64,000 bases of DNA from Dendrolimus kikuchii (Eukaryota > Arthropoda > Insecta > Lepidoptera > Lasiocampidae). A program made the translations under genes and the position numbers. The stretch covers positions 4,566,001 to 4,630,000 of the forward strand of contig CM034414.1 in the NCBI GenBank assembly GCA_019925095.2, given 5' to 3'. The stretch's first letter is position 1. Every line of letters starts with the position of its first letter. Shown piece by piece: positions 1 to 10,645 of this stretch. The notes beneath the pieces are model-generated. The model was not told the DNA's origin and did not search any database. It saw only the letters and a list, made by a program, of their open reading frames with translations.

Positions 1-2
1 GA

Positions 3-2756
3 ATGCCACCTTGCCTTACCCCAAAAATTCCACATACGTCCGGTAAACCATGCTCGAACAAAAATTCACAGCACAGCCAAACTTGTCCGGATAAGTTAAT
101 AATAAAAATAATATCTTCTAACGGCGAATCTCGTAGACCACCAACAAACTCTAAACCTTCGCCGATCTGTCCACATTTTCCACCATGTATCAAAACACAA
201 TCCACGCAAAAATCTCCTACAGGTTCGGAGTCTTTATTGCCGGAACCTCCGAGACAAAAGGCTGCAACAGTTCCAAATACGCCTAAGAAAAAGAAGAAAA
301 TACCTGAACCGAAAAAGTGTTTCACTGAACCTTGTAGTAAAATACCTTCTCCTAAGGAATCGGATAAATTCCCGTGGCCCGTAAAAAATCAGGAAGAGCC
401 TGATGATAAATTAAAATCCCCTAATCAGTGTCACAAAAAATGTGATTTGCTACCACCTCTTCCTCCACTTATTACGCCTAAAGATGACAAAGAAAAAGAC
501 TGTAAACCAGAGTGTGCTAACAGGCAGAAGGCTGAGCCTCCCGATGTTGCTCAAAACCTCGTAGAGTCTAAACCAACATCGCAGCCTAACATAAATTCAA
601 GTAAAGGAAGAATTACAGGCCTATATTTAAAAATGAAACCTGCTAAGAAAAAAACATGCTCTGAAGAATGTATAGCTTGGAAAGCGCCTAAGGAACTTAT
701 TGGGGATCCAAACATCATTCGATTAAACTCCGATGAAGAGATTACATTAAAAATGAAAGGAAATTCACCAACTACGGAAGAAATTAGAGAAAATCAAAAT
801 ATTAAGGTAAAAGACGACGATGGAAATACATTGTATGAAAGAATAGATTATAAAAACGACTGTTCTAAACCAAGCTGTGCTATTTTAGGAGATATGTATA
901 AAGCCTCAATCAACAGAGTATCAACGCCAATAAATATAAACAATATTGCTTGTGGAGTAAATAAAGATGATTTTGAACAAAAAAGTGAAGCAAGTGTGTT
1001 TAATCTAATAGAAATACAGTTCAAACTTAAAGTTACAAAAGGTGACAGAACTACAGAAGTTAATATCGGAAATGAAGAAGTTAATGATAGCGACGAACCT
1101 GATAAAAATAGTCAAATTTATTTAGCAGCACATAATTTATACGATAGTAACGATGATAACCACAAATCGCATCAAAATAATTCTAAGAATGACGTTAGCA
1201 TACGTATTCTAATTAAAAATTACAAACCCAAAGTAGGGCGAGATTACAAAGAGTATAATGAAGATTTTTCTGAAAATATTGCAAGTAAATTCCAAACAGT
1301 TTCTACAGCATATAGTGATGAATCTCCTGGACATGTCGCTGAAAATACATTCTCAATACATAGAACTACTGTTGACTTGACAGCATCTACGGATAAAACT
1401 AAAATAAATGTTACAAATAGCAACGAGTACTTAAGTCCAAAGCTCACTGACGCTGAACCTATAAATCTATTAAAATCGTCGCAGAGCATTTGTCACCAAT
1501 ACCAGGAAAAAGACAAAACTGACAATGACAACGACGAGAATACCTCTGACATAAGTTTGGAGAAAAAATCTATCAGAGTAGAGCTTAGAAAAGAAATAGA
1601 TAGATTGGTAGATGAAAATATAGATTACGACGAATTCATTGAAAGCAATAACAGTATAGAATATATTAGAAAACCAAGAACTAGGAAAGAGAAAAAGGAA
1701 ATGCTGAAAAAAGTATTTGAAATAGCCAACGAAAGTGACGCAAAGACCAAAGAAAACAAAAAAGAACTTCAAGATATGTTAAAATTTGTTTTAACTTCAG
1801 ATAGCAGTGCTAACGAAGCGATGGTAATAACTAGCAACGAATTGGCTACAGACATGACTTATGCGTCTTTAAAACCAAAAATCCTTAGAAATACGGATAG
1901 TATGAATAATTATTACCATATAGAAAGTCCTATGGCGTCGTATAATAGTAAAGTAAGGATGTATCCAACGGAAGAAAACAGTGATAGCCTTAAAAGTGAA
2001 TCTGAAAATGATGGGAAAACATGTATGTGTAGTAAATTCGCGGAAAGACTTAAACTCTGTAACATCGGTGGAGGTTGCTGCTGTCGTTCTGTGTCAAATA
2101 AGAAAGATGAAGAAACAAATTGTGACTTGCGAAGCGAGGAAGATTTCTGTCTACTAAACTATAAAGAATATGTTGATATAGAGACACAACATTCCAAATT
2201 AACAGCCAGTAAAATAAACAGTGCCAAAATATCAATGCATGGCGTTAATTTAACCAAATTTAATACCACAGAACCTGTGGTGGCTCAAGTGAAAACTTCA
2301 AATAGATTCAGAGAAGAAATTACAAATATTATTTTCAAAAAATCTTTCACAAGGAAACTTGTAAATCATTGTCCAATGAAGAAATTTAACCGAAACACAA
2401 TTTTAGGTATCTCTGATGAAGACAAAATTGTAATTTTCGATTCTAAAGGTAAAAATCCTGAAAGCAACAATAAAATCGAAGCCCAAAACACAGAAAAGAA
2501 AAATGATAATGACAAAAATATTTTAAGAACAATTAAATTCCAAAAAGCCGCTAACATATTACAATCATATGAGACGAAGAAAGCAGTTTTGGAAATATAT
2601 GCTGAGAAAACTTTGACAGATGAAGGGGAACGTATTGTCGCTAAGTTACCAAAATTTGTTTACAAAAACGAAAGTGATATTAAAAAATTTGAAAAAGTCG
2701 TCGAAAAATACAATGATGTCAAGAGACATGTATTTATCATGTCCATTCAAAGCTAG
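3..2756 (+). CDS. Unrecognised Lys/Ser/Asn-rich protein, probable 3'-terminal exon (5' end outside window)
   Basis: A single uninterrupted frame of about 917 codons ends in TAG at 2754-2756. The first visible ATG is at position 3, but the window edge cuts the region, so the true start or upstream exons may lie to the left. Composition is strongly hydrophilic (Lys, Asn, Ser, Asp, Glu). The first 300 residues are Pro/Lys-rich with repeated short-spaced cysteines (CHKKC, CKPEC, CSEEC, CSKPSC). A second cysteine cluster lies near residues 672-700 (CMCSK...GGGCCCR). No signal peptide, membrane segment or catalytic motif is apparent. Repeats begin about 200 bp past the stop, so this looks like the last exon of a plus-strand gene that converges with the minus-strand gene further right. 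I do not recognise the family. No canonical AATAAA is obvious just after the stop. The length of the frame in such AT-rich DNA makes chance very unlikely. Confidence 0.85.
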   Translation: MPPCLTPKIPHTSGKPCSNKNSQHSQTCPDKLIIKIISSNGESRRPPTNSKPSPICPHFPPCIKTQSTQKSPTGSESLLPEPPRQKAATVPNTPKKKKKIPEPKKCFTEPCSKIPSPKESDKFPWPVKNQEEPDDKLKSPNQCHKKCDLLPPLPPLITPKDDKEKDCKPECANRQKAEPPDVAQNLVESKPTSQPNINSSKGRITGLYLKMKPAKKKTCSEECIAWKAPKELIGDPNIIRLNSDEEITLKMKGNSPTTEEIRENQNIKVKDDDGNTLYERIDYKNDCSKPSCAILGDMYKASINRVSTPININNIACGVNKDDFEQKSEASVFNLIEIQFKLKVTKGDRTTEVNIGNEEVNDSDEPDKNSQIYLAAHNLYDSNDDNHKSHQNNSKNDVSIRILIKNYKPKVGRDYKEYNEDFSENIASKFQTVSTAYSDESPGHVAENTFSIHRTTVDLTASTDKTKINVTNSNEYLSPKLTDAEPINLLKSSQSICHQYQEKDKTDNDNDENTSDISLEKKSIRVELRKEIDRLVDENIDYDEFIESNNSIEYIRKPRTRKEKKEMLKKVFEIANESDAKTKENKKELQDMLKFVLTSDSSANEAMVITSNELATDMTYASLKPKILRNTDSMNNYYHIESPMASYNSKVRMYPTEENSDSLKSESENDGKTCMCSKFAERLKLCNIGGGCCCRSVSNKKDEETNCDLRSEEDFCLLNYKEYVDIETQHSKLTASKINSAKISMHGVNLTKFNTTEPVVAQVKTSNRFREEITNIIFKKSFTRKLVNHCPMKKFNRNTILGISDEDKIVIFDSKGKNPESNNKIEAQNTEKKNDNDKNILRTIKFQKAANILQSYETKKAVLEIYAEKTLTDEGERIVAKLPKFVYKNESDIKKFEKVVEKYNDVKRHVFIMSIQS

Positions 2757-2952
2757 TTTTAAATGATTATCTGTACAAAATATTTGTTAGTATTTAAATA
2801 TACAGTGTTGACTTACCTTTTGATATTATGTTATTTCTGTCTTACTCTGTGTCACTTGCACTTCGGTTGACCTTTTTACGTTTGCAGTAAAGCAAACTAA
2901 TAGATGCATAACCTGATTATAAGTGGTTACCACAATTCATAATGTAGTATTC

Positions 2953-3060
2953 ACCACAATGGTAGACAAAAGAACCGTGCCATGCAGCCTTGTTAGATAT
3001 ATTAAGCATTCAGTAGCTCAGCGAAATTGTAGGTCTTCGACGAATGTTAAACCAAGGAAT
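2953..3060 (+). repeat. Degenerate repeat related to the leader of family D
   Basis: CACAATGGTAGACAA and GAAATTGTAGG blocks recur in the same order near 23950-24040, just ahead of a family D copy. Apart from this, 2757-3168 holds nothing I can identify. Confidence 0.3.
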
Positions 3061-3168
3061 TCTTGAAACTAGATTACACAAAAATAATATCCGACAACTT
3101 TTGTTTAATTTAAAGTAATTATTAGGGGGAAAGTCATGTTATATGTCTATGACAATCCCTGTTAACGT

Positions 3169-3181
3169 AGCTTTCCAACAG
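3169..3181 (+). repeat. Left target-site duplication of the R1-clade insertion
   Basis: AGCTTTCCAACAG here is repeated exactly at 5296-5308, directly after the element's A-tail. It marks the left edge of the insertion. Confidence 0.85.
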
Positions 3182-5295
3182 CTAGTCTGTATTCGCGCAG
3201 GTCGGTTCCCGTCGCAATGGAAAGAGGTGCGTTTGTGCCTGATTCCCAAGGTAGGTCGGCCTTCCAACGATCCGTCCGCCTACAGGCCCATAGTATTGCT
3301 GAACGAGGTCGCCAAGGTCTTCGAAAAGATCTTGGCGGAGCGGCTCGTGAAGCATCTCGACGCTATGGAGCTGGGGCTCGCAGAAACGCAGTTCGGGTTT
3401 CGACGGAGGCGATGGACGCTTTCGAGACGCTACGAACGTTCACGGACGAAGCTGTCCAAGCAAAGGATGTCGCTCTTGCGGTGTCGCTAGACATAGCGAA
3501 CGCCTTTAACAGTCTCCCTCATGAGACCTCAGAGAGTTCCCCCGTACCTGACGTCGCTGTTGGGCGCGTACCTGCAGGACCGGCACATCCTTTGGGAGTG
3601 CGGCGAGTCCGAAAATCTCGCGTTAGGTCGGCGGCGCGTCGCGTACGGCGTTCCACAGGGGTCGGTCCTCGGGCCGATTCTTTGGAACGTAGGTTATGAC
3701 TTGATCCTTCGGGTTCCGGTCCTGCCCGGGGTGGGGCTAATCTGCTTTGCAGATGACACTCTACTCACGGCACGCGCTGCGTCATTTGCGGATTCCGTGG
3801 ACCTCGCCAACGACGGGTTGGCGATCGTCGTAGATCGTATAGCTGAGCTGGGCTTGAGGGTCTCCCCCGCGAAGACGGAGGCCATCATGTTCCATAGGAG
3901 TTTCCGTAATCCCCCCGCGGACTTGTCCGTTACGGTCCAAGGGGTGGCGATTAGAGTAGGGCCCCAGATGAAATATCTGGGGCTAGTTCTTGATGGAAAA
4001 TGGCTGTTCAAAGCGCACTTTGAGCAGTTAGTTCCCAAACTCGTGAGGTCCGCAGGCGCCCTCTCTCGGCTGCTTCCCAACGTGGGGGTCCGGGGGGTGC
4101 GACTCGGAAGCTCTACTCGGACATCCTTCGGAGTATGGCCCTGTACGGTGCACCCGTTTGGTCCGTTGCACTTCACCGCCACAATAGAACTCTGCTGCAC
4201 CGGGCGCAGCGGGTTCTGGCCGTGAGGACCATTCGAGGATACCGTACAGTGTCGTGGACGGCGTCGACACTTTTGGCAGGCGATCCGCACTGGCATCTCC
4301 AGGCGGACGTACTGGCGAAAGTGCGGCGCTCCCGACAGGATGCTCTCGCTTGCGACCTGGTCATCTGCCAGGTCGAAATCGAGGCGATCAGGAAGCGGGA
4401 AACCGTCTCCATGCTCGCCATCTGGTCTCAAGAATTGGAAAACCCTGCGGCCGGCGGCTACACGGTGGAGGCAATCAGGTCGCAGCTGATGGAATGGGTC
4501 ACCCGCGAAAGCGGAACCCTGACCTTCAGGATGATACAGATACTTACCGGACACGGGTGTTTCGATAAGTATCTGTGTCACATTGTGGGCTGCTTGCCTT
4601 CCCCGCGGAATGCCGCCAGTGCGGCGCACCCGACACGGCGTTTCACACGCTAGTCGAGCGCGAAGAATGGGCGCCGTAGCGTTTCGAACTCGAGACACGA
4701 GTAGGAGCGGTCGACTCGCTCTGCAGTCTGGTGAAAGCCATGCTGCATAGCAGCGATACTTGGGGGGCTGCAGTTACTTTTTGTGAGACGGTAATGTCTC
4801 TCAAAGAGGCCGCCGAACGAGATAGGGAGAGGAGTATTATTGCGCGTACTAATGCGACTCCACGCGGACGCCGGCGGTCGGCTGGCATCCGGAGACGCAG
4901 GTATGCGCATGACTTCCCATCCTGAGTAATATCGCTTCGGGGGGCCTTTAGCTATCAAGGGAGCAAAGGATTCATTACTCCCGCTGACGAAGTGGATGTG
5001 TTCTGATTCCCGGGGCACATTCAGGCACTTTTTGCGCTGGTTCGGACTGGGCGTAACTACGTTCTAAGTCTCAGCCTTTCCTACATAAAAAGCGCGGGGC
5101 ACATGGAAGGAGGGTGGTTTTAGTGGGTAGTGGTTGTTGCCCGTGCAACTTCTCGGAGTCTCCACACAAGCTGGTTGATTACTGTTTGGATTGCCCCTTA
5201 TTAACAGGTAAAGCCTCCATGATCAACTATGGTCTAATCCCTTGCAAAGGACCCAGTATTGTGCGTAAATAGCATTTCCCCGCCTTAAAAAAAAA
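3182..5295 (+). mobile_element. 5'-truncated, inactivated R1-clade non-LTR retrotransposon (reverse transcriptase part of ORF2)
   Basis: Three frames together give the core of a reverse transcriptase in order: a WKEVRLCLIPK / SAYRPIVLL block (from about 3218), SLDIANAFNS (about 3480), YGVPQGSVLGPILWN (about 3640) and the catalytic CFADDTLLTA motif (about 3742). After these come a thumb region, a TGHGCF motif (about 4549) and a CX2C...HX4C zinc-knuckle-like end near 4610-4660. That order, the knuckle and the wording of the motifs fit the R1 clade of insect LINEs. The reading frame changes at least four times, so the copy is dead. It is much more GC-rich than its surroundings. The endonuclease and ORF1 are missing, as expected of a 5'-truncated insertion. 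A run of A at 5287-5296 ends the element, and a 13-bp duplication flanks it. About 2.1 kb. Confidence 0.9.
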
Positions 5296-5308
5296 AGCTT
5301 TCCAACAG
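5296..5308 (+). repeat. Right target-site duplication of the R1-clade insertion
   Basis: Exact second copy of AGCTTTCCAACAG, immediately after the A-tail. Confidence 0.85.
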
Positions 5309-5413
5309 TAAAAGAATTTTAAAATCGATTTAGTAGATCCAGAGATTACCCCCTACAACGTCATAAACTTTACCTCTTTATAATATTAGTATAGATTTTG
5401 AAATGTGAAGTTA

Positions 5414-5728
5414 TGTAGCGCGGCAAAAACATACGTGCGCGGGGCTTCGCACGTTTCCGCTTTCCCTTGTCCCTTCAGCCCGTGAGGGGAGTACAAGCCG
5501 TAAGTCTCCGTGTTCCCGCCACAAACTACTATGGATACTACGGTTCCCACTGCTGCTCTCCTACTTATAGTGAGCACAAGCGTTGGCCTGCGGGTCACGC
5601 GTTAACATTGTTACTCGTTTTGTTATTTAAGAGTGTGATGTGTATCTATTAATAAATTTATTATCAAATTATCAATAATTAAACTAATTAATTTAGTACC
5701 GAACAAGTCTTTAATCAGTGCCCGCTAT
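5414..5728 (+). mobile_element. Candidate solo LTR, copy 1
   Basis: A 315-bp block starting TGTAGCGCGGCAAAA is flanked by AGTTA at 5409-5413 and 5729-5733, a 5-bp target duplication. A second diverged copy lies at 41411-41758, and both ends of the two copies correspond. A GC-rich body, an AATAAA-type signal near 5650 and a common tail (CCGAACAAGTCTTTAAT) fit an LTR left after recombination. There is no adjoining gag-pol. The terminus does not end in a clear CA, so a short non-autonomous element is an alternative. Confidence 0.5.
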
Positions 5729-5859
5729 AGTTACGAAATTAAGGACCCCTCCCACCCTTTGTTACATAATGTCACACTTCGTCGACCCCCTCCCTCCCCC
5801 TTGACGTGCTACATAGTTTATGGATGCGCCCTAAAATGCAATAAAAAAATTCTGTTCGT

Positions 5860-5937
5860 TCACCTTCTCCCAAATACTTTGGGTCGGCACAATGTCTTTT
5901 CCTTCCACACTCCTTAAATCTGAGATATAAATTTCAA
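5860..5937 (-). pseudogene. Short relic of an RTE-like LINE ORF2 C-terminus
   Basis: The minus strand reads KECGRKRHCADPKYLGEGE, matching in kind the reading at 32800-32870 (GVWKEKT...CADLKL). This resembles the last residues of RTE-like open frames. Too short to classify firmly. Confidence 0.4.
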
Positions 5938-6151
5938 CCCGTAAATGTCCCACTGCTGGACTCGGGCCTCCCATTATACTTGTCCAAGGCAGCTTGGCAA
6001 ATTTGACACATCAGTTATCTCGCTATGCAGGTTGCATCACGATGTTTTCTTTCACCTTTAGCACTAGGTAATTGTAACAATATGCGTCCCGGCCAGGATG
6101 GCACCCGCGCTCTTTGAGTTTGGGACGCGTGCGCTAGCCATTACGCTACCA
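5938..6151 (-). mobile_element. tRNA-derived SINE, minus orientation
   Basis: On the minus strand it begins GTGGTAGCGTAATGGCTAGC, an A-box-like tRNA head (6128-6151), and ends GGCCCGAGTCCAGCAGTGGG followed by ACATTTACGGG. The same head and tail occur at 47719-48462 (+). The B-box region is decayed. A hairpin abuts the tRNA head end. Confidence 0.7.
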
Positions 6152-6195
6152 CCATTGATGTAGCAATAAAAGATTGCTACATCAATGGCTACCAC
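6145..6195. repeat. Perfect 16-bp hairpin flanked by 8-bp direct repeats
   Basis: Arms 6152-6167 and 6173-6188 (CCATTGATGTAGCAAT and its complement) enclose a 5-nt loop. GCTACCAC occurs on both sides, at 6145-6152 and 6188-6195. Confidence 0.85.
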
Positions 6196-6198
6196 GAC

Positions 6199-6232
6199 TT
6201 CACTTATTTTATTCTGACATAAAATAAGTGAA
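6199..6232. repeat. Perfect 14-bp hairpin
   Basis: TTCACTTATTTTAT at 6199-6212 pairs with 6219-6232 around a 6-nt loop. It lies 3 bp beyond the preceding hairpin unit. Confidence 0.85.
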
Positions 6233-6604
6233 ATAAAAACCAGTACTTAGAGTTATAAATTTTTATGATAAAATAGAAAAAATGTACAAACTATTTCTCA
6301 TTTTAAATAAGAAACACATTAGCATACATGTGTGATAAATGAAATAATACGATTATTTTAATAATAACAATGTTATCAACAAGTGACATGCAATACAAAA
6401 ATAAAATTAAAAGGAATTTTTGTTTTATTCTTAATCCTTATTGTTATGGTTAAATAGATATTAAAGTGATTTTATTTATTTATACCAGGAAAAATAATCT
6501 TCCATGTTTACCATTGTTCCTTCTGCCAAAGTCTTACATAAGAAACTTTTGAACCAAATATTGTTTAATGGCTGGATCCTATATTACAAGCTTTTATTTA
6601 ACTT

Positions 6605-6830
6605 GCAATGGATGATGTATGTATGTAAGTTCGGGTGGAATCTTGCCAGTTAAATTTGACCAACTTCCCGGTTTCCGATTAAGCTGAAATTTTGCACGCA
6701 TATGTATATCGCGTGACAATGCAATAATGTGGTACCATAGAGCTGATCTGATGATGGAGTCGGAAGGTGGCCATAGGAACTCCTGTACTAAACAAGATAG
6801 ACCCGTTTTGGGCTCGTTTTACTTGTCTTG
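6605..6830 (+). repeat. Probable interspersed insect repeat
   Basis: The block containing GAAATTTTGCACGCATATG and GATGGAGTCGGAAGGTGGCC resembles a dispersed sequence I know from lepidopteran genomes. No second copy is in this window. The rest of 6240-6890 is AT-rich with nothing identified. Confidence 0.35.
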
Positions 6831-6901
6831 GCTAGCACTCTATCCATGATATCCAGGATCACAAAAGCTTGTATTTAAAAACTTTTTTAAAAAAGCTTAT
6901 T

Positions 6902-6995
6902 TTACTATTCATTCACTTGCCCTACCTTCGATTGAATTTTGACATTACGCGTATGCGTCTCATGTCAAATTTTATAGTAAAGCAAATGAACGATC
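6902..6995. repeat. Family C small foldback element, copy 1
   Basis: ACTATTCATTCACTTGCC at the left and AGTAAAGCAAATGAACG at the right are roughly inverted. In between, TTTTGACAT and ATGTCAAAATT-like stretches face each other. Related copies: 13089-13170, 22841-22915, 40718-40822. Confidence 0.55.
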
Positions 6996-7041
6996 GGTAA
7001 GATATAGGAATCAGGCCTAAATTTTCTTTTAAAGCCTCCTT

Positions 7042-7155
7042 GAACACTGGGTTGCCTGGAAGATATCGCTATGAGCGATAAAGCCGCCCATTGTTCCAAT
7101 ACATAGATGCATTCTATATTAATTGTCTAGATTTAAGTTTATGGTGAACAATATA
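7042..7155 (+). repeat. Family L interspersed repeat, copy 1
   Basis: GGGTTGCCTGGAAGATATCG with a GCGATAAAGCCGCCCATTG stretch is shared with 43560-43680. This sequence is common in Lepidoptera and may be a LINE 3' UTR, but no coding part is attached here. Confidence 0.5.
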
Positions 7156-7160
7156 GTTTC

Positions 7161-9274
7161 CATTCATTCACTCATTCAATGAACTGATTTTCTAACTTCT
7201 TGATTTTCCTGAAGTTCTTAAAAGAAACAAGAATTAGTACATGAAAATTACACTGTGATACATAATTATAATTTCAAAATAAAAAAATATGTAATTCATG
7301 ATGTCGAAATTCAGATCATTTACTATCAAACGCTAAACTTGAAATAAAAATTAGTTTTTCTATTTAGAGAACGAACCTTATAACTCACAAATCCCATTAG
7401 ATAGAACTAAAAATTAATATATTTTTGGCCTAAATAGGTACATAAAAAATACAAAGATAACCTCTTAAAATCCTATTCAATTATATTTAATAAATATATT
7501 TCATACCACGTGATACATATTCTAGAAGAGACCTAATATCGACACATCATTAAATTTCACGATATTATCGTGAAATTCTTCTTGTTTCTTCCTTCTTCAA
7601 TAATTTTATTTGCATAACTATATTATGAAATCTGTTCCCGGAAAGCTAAAATAGATAAAGACCTCCCTGGCCTTTATCTAGCTACACAGTTTACAAGCGA
7701 CATTCACTTTTGCAAGCTTAGCACATTCTGCGGTAGGCGCATATTTAGCACTTTTCTAAATTATATTTTACCCTTCACAGAAATATCGACTTGAATTGGA
7801 ATGTAATAATCAAAAGACACGTGTTTGTAAATAAAGTAATGTATCTTTCATTTTTAGTGCATTTATAGCGGTTTTTTTTAATATATGCAAATGTAGCGGT
7901 TTTTATGGGTTGATACAATTAGTTCGTTCCACATGATAATCAAAATGCTCAAAATGATTCTTTAATCTTCGACATGTCAAACAAACGTCACTAATGACAA
8001 TAATTTTAGCTTATGGCGAGCTCAAAATAACCTAATTCAAGAGGTGGATGTAGATTAAATTTCAATGTTTTAAGGTCCTTCCTAGAAAGCTATTCTGACT
8101 ACCGCTAACAGGATTTTTTTATAAGTTTTATCATTCTTGCAAAAATAATAAGAAAAAAATAAAATATATGTATTTTTAATTATGAACCACATTAGCTAAT
8201 AGGTAATTATTAAAGTCTTACAAATTATAAGTAATCTATTTAAGCTTTTGATTTATTTCCAAACTCGCCATTTGCAATGTACTCGTATATATCAACAAAC
8301 AACGCAATAAACGCTTCATAATCCATTCCACTTGTATTTATGATTGTAAAGTTTGCAAGCAAGTGGAATGAGGAACATGACGTGAGCGTGGTGATTGTGA
8401 GACTTCACTGGAACATACCCAATGTGTTTTCTTTCACGAGTGTTGGCAAAACCAGAGACATTGCGACTGCCGCCATTTTTGTTTATAATGTTTACCGAAA
8501 ACTGCGGTAACTAAAGATTGACAATATACGTGTGGAATCTATTATTAAAGTATTATAATCAGATCTATTTATAACATATCCTTTGGTATAAAATGGCCGG
8601 GTATATGACATCTTCTTTCACTCAAAGGTGTGTCTGAAAATAGAGAAAAGAAATTGATGATGAAATACTTTCACAATACAATAACAAGTCATAGAATCTA
8701 TACTCAAATAAAAGCCGAGTTACAGCTCTTTTATTCCGATAAAGTAATGCATTATACATAAGTGTGAGTGTAACAAAAAATGTTAGGTATTTTAGATGAG
8801 TAACAAATATTAATTTCAATTTACTGTGCATTCATTATCTAGGTAGGTACCTACTTTTAAGTCGCTGCTGTCAGCCGCATCCGGAAGTATGTTTAAGCTT
8901 AAGAGTTCAGTTAGAAAATCAGAATATAATGCTGGGTTCATATCTCTATCGTTTCAATTCGGTCGATCCTAGTTGGGTTGCATTAATATGTTTCTTAAAG
9001 TATAGACGAAACGATATCTCGATATCTTACGTATTTTACTCTCACCTTTTCAACTTATTATAAATATAGTTATATACATACTAGGATATACCCGCGCCAT
9101 CGTCTATGCTTGATAGGTAACGTAGATTACAGTTATTTTGCACGTATTTAAATAAAAAAGGGTTTTCAGCAGGGCAACGGATTTTTTTTGTATGAAAAAA
9201 CATGAACTCCGAAGATTCCCGTAAAAGCCGCGGATAACTAAAGGCATAGGATAACTACACATTTTATGTTCTAA
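7161..9274. other. AT-rich intergenic DNA, no gene seen
   Basis: No open frame with coding character and no clean repeat boundary. At 8320-8420, TCCATTCCACTTGT ... AAGTGGAATG looks like a decayed family G element. Confidence 0.5.
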
Positions 9275-9692
9275 TGTGGCGACGTTAGTGCCAACATCAT
9301 AAGCAAGTACGCAAGCGGGAAACCGATATTAATCTATGCCTTCAAAATAGTGCGCCGTTATTTGACAGCCCGCGCGCGCGAGCATTGGTTCCCGCCGTAT
9401 TCTATTGGCGCGAAAACACTAACAATCAAAAAACCGAAGGACAGTTTGGGACAGTTCGCCGCACGCACTCTTCGCGGATACACGAAATTCGTATTAGCGT
9501 CAAAACTCTGTTCTCGCACCTGCTGCTTGCACTCACAATATCCTTCTGATTGATCATTGTAAATAACGTATAGTAATACATAGTGTATGATTAAAAGTGT
9601 ATAAGACTGAAGTACTGTTTCACTCCCATCCAAGCTGAAGAAGGATATACACAGATCAACGGTGATACAAACAACATAACAACACATCCCTC
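9275..9692 (+). mobile_element. Candidate solo LTR with unresolved 3' end
   Basis: A GC-richer block starts TGTGGCGACG and has a T/A-rich signal region near 9560-9610. TCTAA lies just left of it (9270-9274) and again at 10106-10110, beyond the RTE insertion, which would suit a 5-bp duplication. The end implied by that match is not the usual CA, so boundaries and class are uncertain. Confidence 0.3.
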
Positions 9693-9704
9693 ATTACTAA
9701 AGAT

Positions 9705-10092
9705 ACATACATACATAACTTCACGCCAGTTCCCTTGCGGGGTAGGGACGAACAACAGTGCCATTTAGGCTTATTCTTACACACCTCGCTTGCCTCTTTG
9801 ACATTCATAACTCTTGTCATGCAAGCTCGTCTGTTCTTAAGGCTCCTGACATCACCTTCTGCTAGTACACGATCAATTTGATCATGGAAGGTGTGTCGTG
9901 GCCTTCCACGACTTCTGCATCCATCCACTTTTGCATTGTATATCTGTTTAGTCATTCTTTCATCATGCATTCTTTCCACATGCCCGAACCACCGGAGCAT
10001 TCCTTTCCTTACCTTCATCCCGACACTCTTTCAGACCAACTCTCTTTCTTACTTCGGTATTACGAACGCGGTCCGCGAGCGTCACTCCGCAG
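9705..10092 (-). mobile_element. 5'-truncated RTE-like LINE tail, copy 1
   Basis: The minus strand encodes the end of an ORF2-like protein, with LRWFGHVERM, SRGRPRHTFHDQIDRV and CMTRVMNVKEASEV motifs. It finishes in short ATGT tandem repeats, as RTE elements do. ATTACTAAAGAT at 9693-9704 and 10093-10104 is an exact 12-bp target duplication. The protein end has a frame disruption near the C terminus. Confidence 0.85.
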
Positions 10093-10123
10093 ATTACTAA
10101 AGATGTCTAATAAATATAGCAAT

Positions 10124-10177
10124 TGTCATATTAAGCAAGTCTTAATTTACGTGATATTAAACTTGCTTAATATGACA
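10124..10177. repeat. Perfect 17-bp inverted repeat
   Basis: TGTCATATTAAGCAAGT at 10124-10140 is inverted at 10161-10177, with a 20-nt spacer. Confidence 0.85.
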
Positions 10178-10199
10178 GTTTCTACATTTAGTCGAACTG

Positions 10200-10395
10200 T
10201 AATAAAATGTGTGATATTTCTTATCCCGAGAATCACTCGGGAATTTTCAAGGGAGCGGTTTGTAGTTGTTCAGGTGCTTATTTCGACACAGTTTTCACTA
10301 AAACGATAGTTTACATTGTTTTTTAAATGCTGCGGTACTTTGTGTCTCGGGAATCCTGCAGGAATTTCAAGTCAAGCGTAGACGAAGTCGCGGGC
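10200..10395 (+). repeat. Family H interspersed repeat, copy 1 (5'-truncated)
   Basis: Shares AAAATGTGTGATATTT, CGGGAATTTTC, ACAGTTTTCACTAAAACG and GTCAAGCGTAGACGAAG blocks, in order, with copies at 25552-26055 and 36163-36590. Confidence 0.7.
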
Positions 10396-10645
10396 ATATC
10401 GTGGCTAATAATAAAAAAATATTGAATAATGTTATTATAGTGCTTACCTTAAAATCGTCACACATCATAACCCAAATATTAGCACAAAACAACACATGAC
10501 ACACTAGTGAACACTTACCAACACCATAGGAGAAAATGAATGACAATCATCCAGTAAAAAATACAACTCTGAAGTCTATAAAGCATAAATATATAACTAG
10601 ATGGCAACACGAGTCATTTGTCACTTTTCATAATTTATTCTAACA

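Noticed and set aside
1244..2557. Four minus-strand open frames (61-100 codons), some looking hydrophobic
   Set aside because: Antisense of the long Lys/Asn-rich plus-strand frame, which naturally reads as Phe/Leu/Ile-rich.
3694..4698. 334-codon minus-strand frame and several 80-172 codon frames in 3.2-5.0 kb
   Set aside because: Shadows of the GC-rich reverse transcriptase pseudogene on the plus strand.
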